DNA of 64,000 nucleotides, taken from contig JADJYF010000004.1 of assembly GCA_016719885.1 (NCBI GenBank), positions 1 to 64,000 on the forward strand, in the 5' to 3' direction. Shown here in pieces: positions 29,181 to 40,200 of the stretch. Positions within the stretch are counted from its first letter, which is position 1. Every line of letters begins with the position of its first letter. The notes under the pieces are model-generated. The model searched no databases and was not told where the DNA came from. It worked only from the letters and a program-made list of their open reading frames with translations. This DNA comes from Pseudomonadota bacterium. GTDB taxonomy: Bacteria; Pseudomonadota; Gammaproteobacteria; Ga0077536. A program made the translations under genes and the position numbers.

Positions 29181-31211
29181 ATGATTACCTTCGCGCGCCT
29201 GCCCGGCGCCTTGCTGCTTTGTGCCTTCTTGTCTCCATGTCACGCCGACACCGCGGACAACGTCGCCGCCGTCGATACCGTCACCGTCACCGCCGTGCCG
29301 ACGCGCTCCGGCGAATCCCATCTCGTGCAGCCGGCCATCGTGCTGGCCGACGATGAACTGCGCCGCAAGCAGGTTGCGACCCTCGGCGAAACCTTGAACC
29401 ACGAGCTCGGCATGAGTTCGACGTCTTTCGGCGCCGGCGCCAGCCGTCCCTTGATTCGCGGCCTCGGCGGCGAGCGGGTGCGGGTGCTGGAAAATGGCAT
29501 AGGCGCGATGGACGCGTCGTCGCTGAGCGATGACCACGCGGTCAGCGTCGATCCGCTGGTGGCGCGCCAGCTCGAAGTCTTGAAAGGCCCGGCCACCTTG
29601 CTCTACGGCAGCGGCGCCATCGGTGGCGTCGTCAACGTCGTCACCGATCGCATTCCCACGGCCTTGCTCGAACGCCCGCGCGGCAAACTCGATTTCAGCT
29701 TCGACGAGGCCAGCAGCGCCTTTGGCGGCGGCGCCGCGCTCGATGCTTCGCAAGGGCCGATTGCGGCGCACATCGACGGCTTGAAGCGCAGCACGTCGAA
29801 CTACGACATTCCGGGATTCGCCGATCTCGCGCCGCCGCCCGGCGCCCGTCGTGGCGTGCTCGGCGGCAGCGACACCGACTCAAGCAGCGTCACGGGCGGG
29901 TTGTCCTATGTCGGTGACCGTGGCTTCCTGGGGTTTTCCATCAACCACTACGACGCGGCCTACGGCATCCCCGGCGATGAGGCGCGCAGTATCGCGCTCG
30001 ACCAGGACCGCTACGACATTGCCGCTGAAGTCGGCGCGCCGCTGCCTGGCGTCAGCAAACTGCGGGTACGCATGGGCCACAACGACTACATGCACCAGGA
30101 ATTGGAAGCCGATGGTTCGGTCGGCACCACGTTCCTCAATGACGAGTACGAAGGGCGCGTCGAAGTCAGCCATGAGCCGATCGCCGGCATCGAAGGCGTG
30201 GTGGGCGTGCAGGTCCAGCATCGTGATTTCGCCGCGGTCGGTGAAGAGCAACTGACGCCGCCGGTCGTGGCGCGCGCGGTGGGCGTGTTCGTGCTGGAGG
30301 AGCGCGACATCGACACGCTGCACCTGCAGTTCGGTGCGCGCTACGAGAACGTCGACAACACGCCGCGTGACGCCGCCAATGCGGCGCGCAGCTTCGACAT
30401 CTACAGCGTGTCGGCCGGCGCCGAATGGCATTTCATGGCGGACCATGGCCTCGGCCTGTCGTTCACCCGTGGACAGCGCGCGCCCGGTATCGAAGAGCTC
30501 TACAACCATGGCCCGCACGACGCCACCGATGCCTTCGAGCGCGGCGACGTGAACCTGCGTGAAGAGACCGCCAACGCGCTCGACATCACGCTGCACAAGG
30601 ACGACGGCCGCTGGCAGTGGGCGCTCAACCTGTTCGTCAACTACATGCAGGATTTCATCTACCAGCGCAGCGTCGATGGCAATGGCGACGGCATTGCCGA
30701 TCGCGTGGACGAGGATGGCCTGCCGGCTGTGCCGGGCGATGGTTTTCTGCTGCTCGATTACAGCCAGGCCAACGCGGTGTTCTATGGCGCGGAAGCGGAA
30801 CTCGGCCTCATGCTGCTGCGCGACGCGCATTTCGGCGAACTCGATGCGCGCCTGTTCACCGACTACGTGCGTGGCCGCTTGACCGACGGCGACAGGCTGC
30901 CGCGCATCACGCCCTGGCGTTTCGGCGGCGGCCTCGACTACCGCTGGCGCGACTGGCAGGCGAATTTCGAGGTGCGGCGCAGCGCCGCGCAGGGCCAACA
31001 CGCGCGGCTTGAAACATCCACCGCGGGTTATACGCTGGTCGACCTCGGCGTCAGTCGCACACTGAAAGTCGCCAGGCTCGAGACCACCGTGTCGGCGCGC
31101 GGTACCAATCTGCTCGACGAAGAGGTGCGCTATCACACTTCCCTGCTGAAGGCGGTGGCGCCGATGCCGGGGCGCAGCGTGATGTTGAGTGTCGAGGTCG
31201 CGTTCGAGTAG
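29181..31211 (+). CDS. TonB-dependent outer membrane receptor (ZnuD-like)
   Basis: Outer-membrane receptor of about 676 residues from the ATG at 29181, chosen for GGGAG 8 bases upstream; a TTG at 29163 is less likely. A signal peptide (LPGALLLCAFLSPCHA) is followed by a TonB-box-like TVTVTAVPT, a plug domain (SSTSFGAGASRPLIRGLGGERVRVLENG in parts, QLEVLKGPATLLYGSGAIGGVVNVV) and a beta-barrel ending in a C-terminal aromatic-type strand (SVMLSVEVAFE). Loops contain His/Asp stretches. Plug and barrel resemble the ZnuD zinc receptors. With ZIP upstream, zinc is the best guess for the substrate. Confidence 0.88.
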   Translation: MITFARLPGALLLCAFLSPCHADTADNVAAVDTVTVTAVPTRSGESHLVQPAIVLADDELRRKQVATLGETLNHELGMSSTSFGAGASRPLIRGLGGERVRVLENGIGAMDASSLSDDHAVSVDPLVARQLEVLKGPATLLYGSGAIGGVVNVVTDRIPTALLERPRGKLDFSFDEASSAFGGGAALDASQGPIAAHIDGLKRSTSNYDIPGFADLAPPPGARRGVLGGSDTDSSSVTGGLSYVGDRGFLGFSINHYDAAYGIPGDEARSIALDQDRYDIAAEVGAPLPGVSKLRVRMGHNDYMHQELEADGSVGTTFLNDEYEGRVEVSHEPIAGIEGVVGVQVQHRDFAAVGEEQLTPPVVARAVGVFVLEERDIDTLHLQFGARYENVDNTPRDAANAARSFDIYSVSAGAEWHFMADHGLGLSFTRGQRAPGIEELYNHGPHDATDAFERGDVNLREETANALDITLHKDDGRWQWALNLFVNYMQDFIYQRSVDGNGDGIADRVDEDGLPAVPGDGFLLLDYSQANAVFYGAEAELGLMLLRDAHFGELDARLFTDYVRGRLTDGDRLPRITPWRFGGGLDYRWRDWQANFEVRRSAAQGQHARLETSTAGYTLVDLGVSRTLKVARLETTVSARGTNLLDEEVRYHTSLLKAVAPMPGRSVMLSVEVAFE

Positions 31212-31221
31212 CGAACGCAAT

Positions 31222-31286
31222 GTGCGAATGAATTCGCACCTGCAGAGGCGCATTGCCATCCCCTGTAGGTGCGATTTCAATCGCAC
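31222..31286. repeat. Type A palindrome pair, heads facing
   Basis: Copies at 31222-31243 (-, head GCAG) and 31265-31286 (+, GTAG head). The second has arms GTGCGATT / AATCGCAC, a compensated base change. The pair fills the gap between the converging TonB receptor and giant RTX/FG-GAP genes. Confidence 0.85.
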
Positions 31287-31296
31287 ATCCCAGGCG

Positions 31297-34200
31297 CTAA
31301 CTCACCACCTGCGTGATATCCGTATCCACCAGCAGTCGCGCACCGCCGAAGCTGTACTGGATGTACTGTTGACTGCCGACGGTCACCTGCGCGAGTCCCG
31401 CCTGCCAGCCCTGGCCGCCGGACACCAGCACGTCGCCGGCATTGCCATCGATGCGCAAGAGGTTGTGGTCGCTCATGTGCAACACGTCGCGCACATCGAG
31501 TTCGAGGAGATTGTTGCCGCTGCCGGTGAGATCGATGACGTCGATGCCGGTGACGCGCAGGGCGCCGGCCAGCGTGAAGTCCAGCACCACGTCGCTGCCG
31601 ACTGCACGCAAGGTGTCGCTGCCGCTGCCGCCATCGAGGCTGTGCAAGCCACCGTGCCAGACCAGCACATCGTCACCGGCGCCGCCGATCAGGACGTCGG
31701 CGCCGCCCGCGCCGTCCAGCACGTCGCGGCCCTGGCCGCCGATAAAAATCTCGTCGGCGCTGCTGCCGGTGATGCTGTCGTTGCCAACGCCACCTTGTTG
31801 CGTGACGCTGGCGGTGAAATCGCGGCCACGGATCACGTAGCCAGCGCCGGGGCTCGCCCCGCCACCCGGTGCACCGATGAGGAAATCGGCGTAGCCATCG
31901 CCATCGATATCGCCGGCCGCGCTGGCGCTGAAGCCGGCGTAGGTGAAATCAGCCGCGGCTTCGAAACGCAGACCCTGCTGACCGTCGAGAAAGCCGAGTT
32001 CGCTCACGGCTTCGAAGTCGCCGCCATGGCCGAACACCAGGTAGCCCCGACCATTGCCGGCGTAGGCGGTACCGATGAAGAGGTCGTCATAACCGTCACC
32101 GTTGACATCGCCGACGCCCGCCACGCTGTGGGCGTAATCGTTGGCGGCGGAGCCATCGAGACGGAAGCCGTTGTGGCCATTGAGCAGGGCGAGATTGAAG
32201 GCGCCGCCGAGCGCTTCGGTGGTGCCGAACACCACGTAGTTCGAGCCTGAACTGGCGCCATGGGGGCTGGCATCGGATGAACTGACCAGCACATCGTCCA
32301 GGCCATCGCCGTTGATGTCGCCGATGAAATTGAGGACCCGACCGCTGCGATCGTTGGCGTTCTCACCGTTGATGCGCAGTCCCTGGCCGCTATCGAGATT
32401 GGCCAGATCGAGCGGCGCCGCGGGCGCGGCGCCTTGTCCGAACAGCAGGAAGCTCGCGCCGGGATGATCGCCGCCCACCGGGATCTGTGGCGCGCCGATC
32501 AAGAGATCATCGTAACCGTCGCCGTTGAAGTCGCCACCGCCGGCAATGCTGAGCCCGCTCTGGCTTTGCGCGATGCCGTTGATGCGCAAGCCCTGGGGCG
32601 GTTCCACGGCGGTCAAATCAAGCGTCGCCGGCAAGGCGTCCTTGGCACCGAACACGAGGTAGCTCGCACCGCTGTAGTTGCCCGGCGGGTCGGCAAATCG
32701 TGAGCCGAACACCACGTCGTCAAAGCCGTCGCCGTTGAAGTCGCCGGCCTTGGCCAGGCTGCTGATGGCATTCGCGCTCATCACCACGCCGTTGCCGGCG
32801 GGCAGCGTCGCCAGGTCGAGGCTCGCGGCAAAGCTGCCGCCGTGGCCGAACAGCAGCTGCTGGGCGCCATCGCCCAGATGGCCGAGCAGCACATCGTCAA
32901 AGCCATCGCCATTGACATCACCCACGCCGCTGACTGCCTGCCCGGCGCTGTCGTTGGCGCTCGCACCGTCGACACGAAAGCCGTTGCTGCCGTTCAGCGT
33001 GGCCAGCGTCGTGCCCGGCGCAAGGCCATTCGCCGCGCCGAACACCACGTAGCTCGTACCGCTATGGTCGCGCGCATTGTGGTCGGCGCCGCTGGCGCCA
33101 ATGATGAAATCGGCGAAGCCATCGCCGTTCACGTCGCCTGCGCCCGCCACCGAGATACCGGCAAAGTCTTCCGCCGCGACACCGCCGAGAGCAAGGCCTG
33201 AGCGTGGGTCGAGATTGGTCAGGGCGATGAGGCCGTTATTCACGACCGCGATGTCGCTGTCGATGTCGACCACCGCACCCTGGCTGGCGAAGCGCATGTA
33301 GCCGGTCTGCTGTTCGCCCTGGTTGGTCCACAGGCCATGCAGGTTGACGAAATCAGCGCTGTCGCCATCGACAGTGAGGCGCGGTTGGGAGCCGAGCGCG
33401 CGCACCGCGGTCGCATCGAGGGCGAGACTGTTGCTGCCGGTCGCACCGAGGTCAATGCGCTCGATGCCGCGCAGTTGCGGACCGCCTTCGGTGAGATTGG
33501 CGCCGCCGCGCGCGATGCGCAGGGTGTCGCTGCCGCCGCCGCCGTCGACCATGCGGTCTTCGCGGTCCCACACCATGAGGTCGTTGCCAGCGCCGCCGCG
33601 CAGTGCATCGTGCCCGGCGTCGCCGTCGAGGCTGTCGTCGCCCAGGCCACCGATAAGGATCTCGTCACCGCCATTGCCCTTCAGGACATCGGCGGCGCTG
33701 CTGCCCTGCCAGGCCACCGCCCCGGTGAAGTCGCGACCGTAGATCACGTAGGCGCTGCCGTTGTCGGGGCCGGCGCCGTTGTCGGCGGCACTCGCGCCGA
33801 CCAGCATGTCGTCGTAGCCGTCGCCATCGACATCGCCGGCAATGCTGACGGCGGTGCCGCTCTGGTCGCCGCCCGTGACGCCGACGAGACGCAGACCCGT
33901 GCTGCCGTTCAAGTCGCTGGTGACGATGCTTGCCGCGAAGCTGCCGGCGTGACCGAAAAGCACGTAGCTTGCGCCGGCGCCGTCGTCGGCCTGCGGCGCG
34001 CCGATCACGATATCGGCAAAGCCGTCGCCGTTGACGTCGCCGCCGCCGCTGACCGCCAGGCCGAGCTGTGTGTCGGCCAGCGCGCCGTCGATGCGAAAGC
34101 CATTGCTGCCGTCGAGCGCGCCGAGATTGAAGGTGGTGAAAGGTTCGGCGTGGCCGAACACCACGTAGGCCGCGCCGGCGGCGGTGTTGCCGGTGGCATC

Positions 34201-37200
34201 GACGCCGGTCGCACCGACGATCACGTCGTCATAGCCATCGCCATTGACGTCACCGGCAGAGGCGACGGTGAAGCCGGCGTAGTCGCTCGCCGCCGCGCCG
34301 TCGATGCGTTGCACCGTGTTGCCGCCCAGGGACTCGACGTTGACGAAGTCGCCGTCGTGACCGAACACCACGAAGGCCGCGCCGGAATAGTGCTCGCTAC
34401 CGTTGGCAAAATTGCCGCCGATGATCACGTCATCGAAGCCATCACCGTTGAAATCGCCGCTGGCGACCGCGTGGCCGCTGCGATCGCCGGCCCCCGCGCC
34501 TTCGATGCGAAAGCCGTTCTGACCATCGAGCGTGTCCAGCCCAAGCGTCGGCAAGGAGGCGCCGGCATGGCCAAAAATCACGTAGGTCGCGCCGGAATAG
34601 CCCCCCGAGACATCGAAGCCATAGGCACTGATGATGAGGTCGTCAAAGCCATCGCCATTGATGTCGCCGGCGCCGGCCACCGCGAAGCCCAAGCTGTCGA
34701 GCGCATTCTGGCCGCCGATATGAAAGCCGTTGCTGCCGTCGAGGCCGTCCAGCGTATTGCTGACGCCGGCGCCGGCCAGCGCCTTGCCGAGCACCACGTA
34801 GGCGTTGCCGGTATAGCCGGTGGCGCCGTTGCTGTAGGCGCCAATCACGAAGTCGCCGAGTCCGTCACCATCGAAGTCTCCGGCCGCGCTGAGCGCCCAG
34901 CCGCTGCGGTCGCCCGCCACCGTGCTGTTGAACTCGAGCTTGACGTCGGCGCCGACATCGCCGAGATCGACCGTTGCGCCGAGCGCGGCAGAGCGCCCGA
35001 ACACGAGGTGGCTGGTGCCAGCGTCGGTCAGCGCACCCGGGGAGGCGTGGATCGCGCCGAGCATGAAATCCGCAAAGCCATCGCCATTGACGTCGCCGAC
35101 GCCGCTGACGCCGCGGCCAGTGGCGTGATTCGGGCCCACGCCGTCGAGACGAAAGCCATTGGTGCCGTCGAGTGCGGCCAGTGACAGGCTGCCGTTCAAT
35201 ACCCGCTGCGCCAGGCTTTCGACCTGTAGCGTCACCGCGCCCTGTTGGAAGACGCTGTAGGTGACGGTGTCGATGACGGTGGTGCCGGCGGCGCTCCAGC
35301 CGCCATGCACGAACAGCGTGTCGTTGGCGTCGGCGCGCACGCGCAAGGTGGTGGTGTCCGACAGCCGGTCGGCGAGCGCGGCATCGACGGCAAAACGGTT
35401 GGCGCCGCTGCCGCGCAGGTCGATGACTTCCACCTGATCAACCTGCGTGAGACTCGCATGCCCGAGGGCAAGGCCCGCACCATTGACACTCAGCGTATCG
35501 ACGCCCGAGCCGCCGCTCTCGCGAACGTCGTTGCGATCGAACACCAGGCGATCGTTGCCGGCGCCCGCCAGCAGCGTGTCGCGACCGGCGCCGCCGTCCA
35601 GCGTATTGGCGCCGCTGTTGCCATTGAGAATATTCGCGCCACCGTTGCCGGTGGCATTGAGATTCAGTTTGCCGCTCGCGAGCGTGAGGATTTCCTGCTG
35701 GGCGCCGAGGATGTAGCTCACGCTCGAGATCACGGTGTCGACCCCGTCGTCGCGGGTGCTCTTGATAATCTCGCCGGCATCGTCGATGACATAGGTGTCA
35801 TTGCCGGCCTCGCCGCGCATGAGATCGCGGCCGACGCCGCCGTCGAGTTTGTCGTTGCCGGTGCCGCCGATGAGCGTGTCACGGCCGACGCCGCCTTCGA
35901 GCAGATCGTTGCCGGCCAGGCCGTTGAGCTTGTCGTCGCCGGCCAGGCCGCGCAGGGTGTTGGCGGCGGCGGTGCCGTTCAAGACGTCGTTGCGCGCGGT
36001 GCCGAGGCGCAGCGCGCCGCCGAACTGGGCACCGGCGCTGACCGTCAGCGGCGCGCGTTCACTGCCCTGAAAGACCGTCACATCGGTGTCGATGAGCAAG
36101 GTCGCCGGGCCGCTGGTATAGCGCGCGTAGAGTTGCCCGTTGATGCTTTGCGGTGCGCCGTCGGCGCGTGACCAGTCGTCCTGCGTGGCGATGACGAAAT
36201 CACCGACCCCGCCTTCCACGCGCACGACGTTGGCGTCGCTGACTGCCGTCACGCCGCGCAAGGCGACCTCGAGGCCGTTGTTGCCGCTGCCGTTCAAGTC
36301 GATGACGTCGATGCCTTGCGCCATGGCGGCACTGGTCGCCTGCAAGGCGAGCAGTGTTTGCGCGCCGCTCACGCGCAGCCGATCGCTGCCGCCACCGCCG
36401 TCGATGCGCCGCAATCCATCGCGCAGGATGAACGTATCGTCGCCGGCGCCGCCGGCCAGCGCATCGGCACCGCCCTGACCATCGATGACATCGTTGCCGA
36501 GCCCGCCGATCAGCGCGTCGGCGGCGAGCGTGCCGATGAGCGTGTCATTGCCGCTGCCGCCCTGGCGGGTGACCACGCCGTTGAAGTCGCGGCCGAAGAC
36601 GACGAAGCCGCCCTGGTTGTTCAAGCCACCGACGAAAACATCCTTGAAGCCGTCGCCATTGACGTCGCCGACGGCGCTGACGGAACTGCCGGTGAACGAC
36701 CCGCCGGGACCCAGCAGGCGCAGCACCTGCGCACTGTCGGCGGTGGCGAGGTTGAGGTTCGCATCGAATCCGCCGGCATGTCCGAAGACTAGGTAGGTCG
36801 CGCCGGAATAGTTGCCGGCCTGGGTCGTTTGAGTCGCGCCGATCAGAATGTCGTCATAACCGTCACCGTTGATGTCGCCGGCGGCGCTCACTGCTGTGCC
36901 GCTGCGGTCGTTGGCGGCGCCGCCATCGAGGCGGAAGCCGTTACTGCCATCGAGGGCGCTTAAAGCGATGGGGCCGTTGAAGGCGCCGCCACGACCAAAT
37001 ACCACGTAGCTCGAACCGGCGGCGTTGCGCGCGCCGGGATCGGCTCCGTCGGCGCCGATCAGAAGATCGGCAAAACCATCGCCGTTGACGTCGCCGGCGC
37101 CGCTGACATGGGTGCCGCTGAAATCGTTGTCAGCGACACCGTCGAGACGAAAACCGTCCTTGGCATCGAGTGTGCCGAGTTCAAGGGGCGCGTTGAAGGC

Positions 37201-40200
37201 ACCGGCATGGCCGAACAGCACGAAGCTCAAGCCCGCATCGGTGTGACCCTGGGGCGCGGCCAGCGGGGCGCCAATGACCACATCGTCAAAACCGTCGCCG
37301 TTGACGTCGCCGGCAGCTCCGACAGCGCGACCGGAGGAGTAGCCGGCAAGGGACGCCGTGAAGCCGGTGAGACCGTTGAGCGTCGCCAGCGACAGGTCGC
37401 TGGTAAACGTATCGTCGTCATGGCCGAACAGGATTTTCGCCCCGCCCCCATTGCTGCCGACGATAACGTCGTCGTAGCCATCGCCATTGATATCGCCGGC
37501 GCGACTGACCGGCGTGCCGTCCACAAAGAACTCGCTGGCAGCCGCCAGATGCTGGCCCTGGCCAACACCCAGGTTGCCGAGATCGAGTGGTACGGGAAAT
37601 CCACCCTGGGCGCCAAACAGCAGATAGGCGCCGCCGTAATCCGCACCGATCAGGAAATCCCCAAGGCCGTCGCCGTTGACGTCGCCGGCGGCGCTTATGC
37701 TCTGGCCAAGCTGGCCGCTGCCCAGCACGCCATCGACGCGGGTGCCGGCATTGCTCGCCTGCGCGCTGATATTGACGCTGGCGTTGAAGCTGCCGCTGTG
37801 GCCGAACACCACATAGGCCAGGCCGCCTTCGTGCACGGCGATGGCACTGTTGTAGGGAACGCCGATGAAGAGGTCGGCAAAGCCATCGCCGTTGATGTCG
37901 CCGCCACCGGCCGCTCGCGCGCTGCCGATATCGGGGTCCAGGAAATGCACGCCATCGACGCCATCGACCTGCGCGAGCGTGATGCTGTTGTCGCTCATCA
38001 CACGCACGCCAGTGGCGATGTCCAGCTTCGCTCCGCCACTCGTGAAGCGCGTAAAGCCGCTCACCACCACACCATCGTTCTGCCATTGCCCGCCGAGGTT
38101 GACGAGATCACTGGCGTCGCCACGGATTGTCATGAGATGCGGCGCATCGGTCAGGCGCAGAACGTCGAGCGCATCGAGCGCCACGGTGTTGGCGCCCGTT
38201 GCACGCAGATCGATGGTCTCGATGCTGCTCATGGCCGGCACGGCGTTGCTCAGATTCACGCCGCCGGCATCGACGCGCAGCGTGTCGTTGCCGCTGCCGC
38301 CATCGAGCACGCGCGCTTGCGCGTTCCACACCAGCACGTCGTTGCCGGCGCCGCCGCGCAACACATCGGCGCCGCTGCCGCCGCTGAGGGTGTCGTTGCC
38401 GCGCCCGCCGAGGAAACTTTCCGCTGCCGCAGAGCCGGTGAAGGCATCATTGCCGGCCCCGCCCTGGCGCGCGACTGCGCCGCTGAAATCGCGGCCATAC
38501 AACACATAGCTCGCGCCGGTATAGGTCTGCGGTGCGCTGCGACTGCCCGCGCCAATCAGCAAATCGGCATACCCGTCGCCATCGATATCGCCGGCGCCCG
38601 CCACGGCGGAGCCGCTGCCGTCACCGAACTGGGCGCCATCGATACGCAGTCCATTGCTGCCGTTGATGTCGGCGAGCGCGAGATTGGCGGCAAAGCTGCC
38701 GCCGTGGCCGAACACCACGTAGCTCGCGCCACTGTTGTTGCCGTTGGTATCGGCGCTGACCGCGCCGATGATCAAATCGTCATAGCCATCGCCGTTGACA
38801 TCGCCGGCGCCGCGCACCGCGCGGCCGCTGAAGTCGTTGGCCGCGCCGGCTTCGATACGAAAGCCATTGCGGCCATCCAGCGCATCGACCGACAAGCTGG
38901 CGTTGAAGTCGCCACGATGGCCAAACACCACGTAGCTGGTGACTTCGAGGTCGGCGCTGTCAGCGCCGACGATGAGATCGGCAATGCCATCGCCATTGAT
39001 GTCACCGGCGATGCTGACGGATGTGCCGAGTTTCTCATTGAGCACCACACCGTCGAGGCGAAACCCGCTGTGGCCATCGAGCGCGGCGAGATCCTGGCTG
39101 CCGGTGAAAGCGCCGGTGTGGCCAAACACCACGTAAGCGCGGCCCTGTTCACTGGGTGCGCCGATGACGATGTCGGCGATGCGATCGCCGTTCACATCCG
39201 CGCCGCCGGCCAGCGCTTTGCCGGCCAGCGCGAAGCCTGCCGGTCCGCTGAGCTGAAAGCCCGTGCTGCCATCGAAACCGCCGAGCGTGACCGCGCTGGC
39301 CACGGCTTCGCCCTTGCCAAACACCACGTAAGCGACGCCTGCGCCGGAGTTGGCGCCGTAGGCGCCGACCAGCACATCGTCGAAGCCGTCGCCGTTCACA
39401 TCGCCGGCGTGGGCGACCGCGTAACCGCTGCGCTCGGAGGCGCTGCCGCCATTGAGTCGATAACCCTGGCTCTCGTTGAGAGTGGCGAGGCTCACCACCG
39501 CCGCCGAACTGGCCTGACCCAGCAACACGTAGCTGGCACCGGCAAAGCTCACCGCGTCGGGACTCGCGAACGGCGCGCCGATAATGAGGTCGGCGCGGCC
39601 GTCGCCATTGACGTCGCCGGCGGCGGACACGCTGACGCCGCTGCGGCCATCGGCGAATTCGCCTTCGATACGAAAACCATTGCCGCCATCGAGACTCGCG
39701 AGGGCGATACTCGCCGCCGGCGCGCCGACGCGGCCGAACACCACGTAGCTCGCACCGACGTTACCGCCAAGCGTGGTATCGACGCCAAAGGCGCCAACCA
39801 CGAAGTCGTCCAGTCCGTCGCCATTGAAGTCGCCGATGCCGGACACGCTGCCGCCGGTGAATTCAAAGCCGAGACTGCCATCCTGGCGATAGCCATCTCC
39901 GCTGTTCATGCTGGCCAGCGGCAGCGCGCCATTGATGAGCGTGTGCGCGCCGACTTCCACCTGCAAGGTCGCGCCGGCGAGGGTGAACTGGCGGTATTGC
40001 ACGCCGGCAATGACAGTCGTGGCGCCCGCCACCCAAGCGCCCGAGAAGATGACGTGATCGTCGGCGCCGGCACGCACGCGCAAGGTATCGGTATCCGACA
40101 GGCGCTTGGCCAGCGCCGCGTCGACGACCAACTGGTTGGCGCCGCTGCCGCGCAGGTCGAGTACTTCGACGGAACGCGCCCTGGCCAGCGCGGCACTGTT

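Noticed and set aside
31788..39925. Possible CRISPR-like array or tandem DNA satellite
   Set aside because: The periodicity is about 210 bases, in frame, with variable DNA and conserved protein loops. It is a coding repeat, not a CRISPR or satellite.
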